Source: Legionella quateirensis (GTDB taxonomy: Bacteria; Pseudomonadota; Gammaproteobacteria; Legionellales; Legionellaceae). Taken from it: DNA of 64,000 bases. Of this stretch, positions 59,270 through 64,000 are shown piece by piece. Under the pieces are notes generated by a model. That model saw nothing but the letters and a program-made list of their open reading frames with translations. It searched no databases and had not been told where the DNA came from. Within the stretch, counting starts at the first letter, position 1. The number at the start of each line of letters is the position of its first letter. Both the position numbers and the translations under genes were made by a program. The stretch lies in assembly GCF_001467955.1 (NCBI RefSeq), contig NZ_LNYR01000012.1:569759-633758 (forward strand). The letters are read 5' to 3'.

Positions 59270-61770
59270 TGAAGCTTCTAAAGAAGTTATTTTATTTCAG
59301 TCTTGTTCTGCTCATTTGTTTGATTGCTTTACTCTCATTTTTCCTGTCGACAACTCCAGGTTTATACACCTTGGTCCGATTAAGTACGGTATATCTTCCA
59401 GGTACTATTAAAGTACATCATATTCAGGGTCGTTTGTTGGATCAATTCTCAATTGATACACTGGATTATCAGCACAACACAACGCACATCGAAATAAACC
59501 AGTTACAGGTAAAATGGAGTCTGAACTCTTTGATGCATCCTCAATTGCAATTTAAGGAGCTCAACGCAAAATCCATAGAACTCAATGAGCAGATTGCCAT
59601 ACAGAAGTTTTCGTTCACAGGTTCAATAACTCGAAATAATTTAAAAGTAGACTCACTCCGATTTAAATATTTAAAGGATACAATTTCTGGTCGTATGCAG
59701 GTTGATTTCCAGCGGCCACATGCACTTACAGGATCAATCAGATTAAATCCAAAAAATCCAACTCAATCACTACTGAAAGGAACACTTAATTTTGGTGGTG
59801 ATTTGAATCAATTAAGATGGACTGGAGATGTTCAAGGGCCTGCGGTAGTGTCTGTAAATGGGAGCTTGAACAATCTATCTGAGTTCGAGCAAATGATTAA
59901 ATGGCGCGATGGCTCTTGGCCGTTATCGGAACAGAATCGGGTGTACAGTCCGGAAGGAAGATTAAAAATATCAGGGACGTTCCCCGAACTGAATATTGAA
60001 ATTAAGACCAAAGTGAACCAAAATCACAAAGACAATTTGCAAATAAACGCAAGTATTCATGGTACTCTTCCCCAAAAATGGAACTTTAATGCAACAGTCA
60101 CTAATACACAGCCTCCTGAATCTACAACGGAAGGTATTTATTCAAGTCTGAACATTAGAGGAGAACTTCAGGATCTTAATAAAGGCTTTGTAAACCTGAC
60201 TTTAGCTCCAGGCCATTATCAAATGGCAAAAGACAGCAGTCTGCCCATCCTTCAATTTTCAGGAGGTACAGTAAAAGCATTACTGACTCCTAAAGCGCTA
60301 TCGGGGAAAGGCTCTTTAAAAATAGATTCAAATACCCAAATGAATCTTAATTTTAATCTTCCTGATTTTAAACTGAGCAATGGGTTTTCGGGTATACAGC
60401 CCATCTCAGCTGAACTGACTTTGTTAGTTAATTCCTTTGATTTTGTAAAATCATTTAGTCCTGATATAAGTAATCCGCAGGGACACTTAACGGCCTCACT
60501 AATGGCCAAAGGAACTCTGAATAAACTGCTTTTTGAAAGCAAATTACGATTAGCTAAAGCCAGTGTATCCATTCCTAAACTAGGCCTGTATCTTAACGCT
60601 ATCGATATCACTGCCCTGGCTAAAAAGAAAAAATGGGAAGCTAATGGAACAATAAGCGCTTCCAACAAAAAGCTATTGGTCAAAGGTCAAGGAAGCCTTG
60701 ATACAACTCGAGTTAGTGAACTGACGCTAGAAGGAGCTGACTTTCCTATCGTAAACACCAAAGAATATCAAATAAACATCTCACCACAACTCAAACTGTC
60801 CATCACACCTTCGAACTTAACTATAGCCGGAACTGTTGTCATACCCTATGCGCAGATAAAACCGCAATCATTTTCCAATAGCCTGACTGTTTCGGAAGAC
60901 GTGATCTTTAAAACCAAACAAGAAGAAAAGCCTCCTGCCCCATTAAATACCAATGTCGACATTAAAGTAGAAATGGGGGAAAAAGTCGAACTCACATTTA
61001 AAGGACTGCATGCTACATTAGCAGGGGCAGTGAATTTAAAACAACAGCCACAGGGACCGATGAATGCGATTGGTGAACTGAATGTAGTACAAGGCGAATA
61101 TAAAGCTTATGGCCAGGATTTAGCAATCGAGCAGGGAGAACTCATTTTTACTGGTGGCCGTCTGGATAATCCAGGCATTAATCTTAGAGCCTCAAAAAAA
61201 ATTGATACAACATCAACATCGCTCACCAGTTCAAATCAACTTTTTGATTTTAATAACAACAATCTGCAAAACGCGAACTTACGCGGTAATATCCGTGTAG
61301 GAGTTGAAGTAACCGGACGCTTGAGTACCCCTAAAATCCAACTATTTTCTACTCCTTCAATCCTGTCACAAGCGGATATACTGTCCATGCTGGTTTTGGG
61401 CCGTCCGGCCAGTCAAGCCAATAAAGCTGGTGGACAATTATTATTAGCTGCCATATCGTCAATGAATCTGGGAACTGGAACCAATGGAGCACAACTCCTG
61501 GATCAATTAAAACAAAATCTGGGCTTTGATCTTAATGTACAAACCAACAGCAATTTTAATCTGGTTACAAATCAGGTAAGCGATAACACTGCCCTGGTCG
61601 TTGGAAAATCACTATCCAAACGCATGTATTTAAGTTATAACGTTGGTCTATCACAAGCGGATCCTAATGTTTTAACGCTTAAATATTTGCTAAATAAATT
61701 TTTAAGTATTCAAGTAAGCAGCAGTGATGCGGGTAGTGGCATTGATATTTTATATACTTCGAATAAATAA
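59266..61770 (+). CDS. tamB: Translocation and assembly module TamB
   Basis: Inner-membrane anchored, periplasm-spanning AsmA-like protein that links to TamA and helps carry phospholipid to the outer membrane. 834 residues, markedly shorter than the roughly 1250 of E. coli. One N-terminal membrane helix (about 6-30), a long beta-rich repetitive body, and the C-terminal DUF490 domain (about 560-834) with LGRPASQANKAGGQLLLAA and KRMYLSYNVGLSQADPNVLTLKYLLNKFLSIQ. Start overlaps tamA by 4 bp. Confidence 0.93.
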   Translation: MMKLLKKLFYFSLVLLICLIALLSFFLSTTPGLYTLVRLSTVYLPGTIKVHHIQGRLLDQFSIDTLDYQHNTTHIEINQLQVKWSLNSLMHPQLQFKELNAKSIELNEQIAIQKFSFTGSITRNNLKVDSLRFKYLKDTISGRMQVDFQRPHALTGSIRLNPKNPTQSLLKGTLNFGGDLNQLRWTGDVQGPAVVSVNGSLNNLSEFEQMIKWRDGSWPLSEQNRVYSPEGRLKISGTFPELNIEIKTKVNQNHKDNLQINASIHGTLPQKWNFNATVTNTQPPESTTEGIYSSLNIRGELQDLNKGFVNLTLAPGHYQMAKDSSLPILQFSGGTVKALLTPKALSGKGSLKIDSNTQMNLNFNLPDFKLSNGFSGIQPISAELTLLVNSFDFVKSFSPDISNPQGHLTASLMAKGTLNKLLFESKLRLAKASVSIPKLGLYLNAIDITALAKKKKWEANGTISASNKKLLVKGQGSLDTTRVSELTLEGADFPIVNTKEYQINISPQLKLSITPSNLTIAGTVVIPYAQIKPQSFSNSLTVSEDVIFKTKQEEKPPAPLNTNVDIKVEMGEKVELTFKGLHATLAGAVNLKQQPQGPMNAIGELNVVQGEYKAYGQDLAIEQGELIFTGGRLDNPGINLRASKKIDTTSTSLTSSNQLFDFNNNNLQNANLRGNIRVGVEVTGRLSTPKIQLFSTPSILSQADILSMLVLGRPASQANKAGGQLLLAAISSMNLGTGTNGAQLLDQLKQNLGFDLNVQTNSNFNLVTNQVSDNTALVVGKSLSKRMYLSYNVGLSQADPNVLTLKYLLNKFLSIQVSSSDAGSGIDILYTSNK

Positions 61771-61773
61771 ATA

Positions 61774-61850
61774 TTAGGACGTATTGACTATTCCGATTTC
61801 GACGTCACGGGACGTTGGTAAAAATTTGATGAATTGTCAACATATCCTAA
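61774..61850. repeat. MITE-like repeat, copy 8
   Basis: Starts TTAGGACGTATTGACTATTCC, core GACGTCACGGGACGT, ends GATGAATTGTCAACATATCCTAA. Placed between tamB and hemB, 3 bp after the tamB stop. Confidence 0.75.
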
Positions 61851-61884
61851 TCTAAATCACAGATCTTTGAGTAAGGATTTTTTC

Positions 61885-62865
61885 ATGAATGATTATACTA
61901 TTCCTTTGCGACTAACTCGTCTTCGAAGCAGTGCGATGTCACGTGCTCTGATTAAAGAAACTCGCCTGCATCCGCAGCAATTTATTGCCCCCCTGTTCAT
62001 CAGTGAAGAATTAAATTCGCCTAAAGAAATAGCGGCCATGCCGGGTCAATTTCAACTTAATATTGATTCTTTGCCAAAAGAAATAGAACAGTTAAGTGCT
62101 TTAGGTATACCTGCAGTTTTGCTTTTTGGTATCCCCAAAATAAAAGATGCATGCGGAAGCGAATCTTTTAACAAGGACGGAATCATTCAAAAAGCGATAA
62201 AAAAAATTCGCTCAGTCAACTCTGAAATACTAATCATTACTGATCTCTGCTTTTGTGAATACACAGACCATGGGCATTGCGGGGTTTTAAAAGATAAGAA
62301 AATTGATAATGCCAACACATTACATTTATTAGGAAAACAGGCCGTAAGTCATGCCGAAGCAGGAGCTGATTGGGTTGCTCCAAGTGGTATGACTGATGGC
62401 ATGGTCAGCGCCATTAGAATGGCATTAGATGCCGCTGGATATCAACACGTTCCTATTCTCAGCTACAGCGCCAAATATTGTTCCTGTCTTTACGGTCCGT
62501 TTAGAGAAGCAGCTCAGGGTGCGCCACAATTTGGTGACCGAAAAGCGTATCAAATGGATCCCGCCAATAGCGATGAAGCGCTTAGAGAAACAGCCCTGGA
62601 TCTTGAAGAAGGGGCTGATATGATTATGGTCAAACCCGCTGGTTTTTATCTTGATGTAATCTATAAACTCAAACAACATTTCACCGAGGTACCACTTTGT
62701 GCGTATCAAGTCAGCGGTGAATACTCGATGATAAAAATAGCGGCTCAAAACAATCTTATAAATGAAGAACAAGCTATCGTTGAGAGCTTAACGGCAATAA
62801 AAAGAGCCGGAGCTAATTTCATAATCTCTTATTTTGCCAAGGATATTGCCAAAATATTAAAATAA
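61885..62865 (+). CDS. hemB: Porphobilinogen synthase (delta-aminolevulinate dehydratase)
   Basis: Condenses two 5-aminolevulinates to porphobilinogen in heme synthesis. 326 residues from ATG 61885 with AAGGA. The zinc site TDLCFCEYTDHGHCG keeps all three cysteines, so this is the zinc-dependent form. Schiff-base lysines sit in LSYSAKYCSCLYGPFR and ADMIMVKPAGFYLD. Follows the MITE copy. A second start at 61834 lies inside the repeat and is discarded. Confidence 0.97.
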   Translation: MNDYTIPLRLTRLRSSAMSRALIKETRLHPQQFIAPLFISEELNSPKEIAAMPGQFQLNIDSLPKEIEQLSALGIPAVLLFGIPKIKDACGSESFNKDGIIQKAIKKIRSVNSEILIITDLCFCEYTDHGHCGVLKDKKIDNANTLHLLGKQAVSHAEAGADWVAPSGMTDGMVSAIRMALDAAGYQHVPILSYSAKYCSCLYGPFREAAQGAPQFGDRKAYQMDPANSDEALRETALDLEEGADMIMVKPAGFYLDVIYKLKQHFTEVPLCAYQVSGEYSMIKIAAQNNLINEEQAIVESLTAIKRAGANFIISYFAKDIAKILK

Positions 62866-63013
62866 GTTTTATATCTAAAATGAACCAGATGAATCAAAAC
62901 AAGAACTATAAAATCAGATTGCAGAGGTTAAGTCTTGCCTCAAAGTATACAATCCCATATAGTTAAATGGATTGGTTTGTACCAATCACTTACAATCTTT
63001 AATGGAGATATTA

Positions 63014-63406
63014 ATGAATTTAATGCTTAAAAGTATATCGGCAATAGCTTTAAGTCTAAGTGCCGCAACCGCTTTAGCAGTTCCAGTTTATTTAACAACA
63101 CACAACAAAACAAATGTTGAATCTAATGCCTATGTTGCAGGCACAATTCCATCCCCTTACCCTACTCCAGCGAACTCCACTCGCCAAATATATTGGAATA
63201 TGGTAAAAATGGCTTGCTATGGACATAGTTCAAATGGAAGATGTTCTGCGCTAATAAAAATGGCAACCAATACATCAAGCCCTATTGATATCGGTTATGT
63301 TTCTATGGAACTGGATACTGGTGATATCACTCCTAAAGTACTTTCAGCCAAAGGATTTACTCTGACCGTAAATGGTCCTGGTGAAGCAACTATCACTAAA
63401 GATTAA
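63014..63406 (+). CDS. Unknown small exported protein
   Basis: 130 residues. Signal peptide (1-24, ending TALAVP), then a mature beta-rich chain of about 105 residues with two cysteines (ACYGHSSNGRC) able to form one disulfide and a VNGPGEATITKD end. ATG 63014 has GGAGA. Family not recognised, though the Pro-Tyr rich start (PSPYPTPANS) is distinctive. A hairpin follows. Confidence 0.65.
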   Translation: MNLMLKSISAIALSLSAATALAVPVYLTTHNKTNVESNAYVAGTIPSPYPTPANSTRQIYWNMVKMACYGHSSNGRCSALIKMATNTSSPIDIGYVSMELDTGDITPKVLSAKGFTLTVNGPGEATITKD

Positions 63407-63464
63407 TTATGCTTCGTATAACCAGTTTTTTGTTTTAATTACTAAATAACAAACAATCTGTAAA

Positions 63465-63480
63465 GCCCGCTCTGGCGGGC
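63465..63480 (+). terminator. Short terminator-like hairpin
   Basis: GCCCGC/GCGGGC stem, 4-base loop, no T tract on the plus strand; the minus-strand copy is followed by TTTAC. Weak. Confidence 0.4.
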
Positions 63481-63533
63481 AACTACTCATCGAAATAATT
63501 CATTACTCAACACGAGCAACACACACACAAGAA

Positions 63534-64000
63534 AACGTCATCCCAAATGCAATGAGGGATCTGCTGATTGTGGCACTGTGCCTGCATTTGGAGATCCTTC
63601 ACTACGTTCAGGATGACGGGATTCTCAAACAAGACGAAATTCTCAAAAGAAACGTCATCCCGAATACAATGAGGGATCTCCTGATTGTGGCACTGTGCCT
63701 GCATTTGGAGATCCTTCACTACGTTCAGGATGACGGGATTCGTGGGATTGGAAACGTCATCCCAAATGCAATGAGGGATCTGCTGATTGTGGCACTGTGC
63801 CTGCATTTGGAGATCCTTCACTACGTTCAGGATGACGGGATTCTCAAACAAGACGAAATTCTCAAAAGAAACGTCATCCCGAATGCAATGAGGGATCTCC
63901 TGAATGTGGCACTGTGCCTACATTTGGAGATCCTTCACTACGTTCAGGATGACGGGATTCTCAAACAAGACGAAATTCTCAAAAGAAACGTCATCCCGAA
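63534..64000. repeat. Tandem repeat array running off the window
   Basis: Units start at 63534, 63651, 63753, 63870 and 63987, spaced 117, 102, 117 and 117 bp. Each begins AACGTCATCCC and includes ACGTTCAGGATGACGGGATT, so units are palindromes of the same class as at 40812 and 49165. The 102-bp interval has a 15-base deletion and a different joint (CGTGGGATTGG). The reading frames inside are repeat artefacts. Confidence 0.88.

Noticed and set aside
60252..60683. 143-residue frame opposite tamB
   Set aside because: Shadow of the conserved tamB frame.
63507..63851. 114-residue frame in the final array
   Set aside because: Three repeat units read in frame; repetitive peptide with no start signal.

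Overview
This window reads as a chromosomal segment of a Legionella-type gammaproteobacterium. The evidence is the low G+C content, the block fliM-N-O-P-Q-R-flhB-flhA-flhF-flhG-fliA-motC-motD in one direction, the gene pairs recA-recX and prfB-lysS, several large low-similarity proteins of the kind that often turn out to be Dot/Icm substrates in this genus, and many short palindromic repeats between genes. I cannot name the species. I see no rRNA, tRNA or CRISPR array, and no complete insertion sequence.

Layout. 1-5.4 kb: rarA (partial), lolA and ftsK read leftward; trxB and aat read rightward. 5.4-7.1 kb: an orphan ParA/ParB-like pair with its own promoter and operator-like palindrome, convergent with aat. 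7.1-12.4 kb: a ZIP-like membrane protein, arfB, a rhodanese, infA, a repeat-filled gap, then divergent pmbA and a phosphodiester-glycosidase-like protein. 12.4-16.6 kb: nrdAB behind a well-formed control region (DnaA box, two NrdR-like boxes 31 bp apart, extended -10). 16.8-22.2 kb: accessory stretch with an SPPY-motif methyltransferase-like protein, a decayed DUF2779-type gene, a coiled-coil protein, a His/Gly-rich membrane protein, a nested palindrome and a multi-spanning protein. 22.2-24.8 kb: lysS and prfB, the latter with the classical programmed +1 frameshift. 25-28.7 kb: an exported protein and an 877-residue TPR protein.

28.9-40.7 kb: the flagellar export, switch, regulation and stator operon, preceded by a good sigma-54 (-24/-12) site. 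It would build the export gate (FliOPQR, FlhAB), the C-ring (FliM, FliN), the number and placement control (FlhF, FlhG), sigma-28 (FliA) for late genes, and a MotC/MotD-type stator. 41-48.6 kb: ornithine cyclodeaminase-like enzyme, small unknowns, a DprE1/DprE2-like oxidoreductase pair facing a membrane acyltransferase, and a protein with an internal duplication. 48.7-54.8 kb: mscL, a 94-bp tandem array, alaS, recX, recA, pncC (CinA C-terminal type) and a small lipoprotein. 55-63.4 kb: mutS, tamA, tamB, hemB and a small exported protein. The window ends inside another tandem array.

Two repeat classes are prominent. One is a MITE-like element whose ends resemble TAGG-GGCTGTTGACAATT and its complement, seen at about eight places. 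The other is a 92-117 bp unit beginning CGTCATCC that occurs singly and in tandem in at least four gaps.
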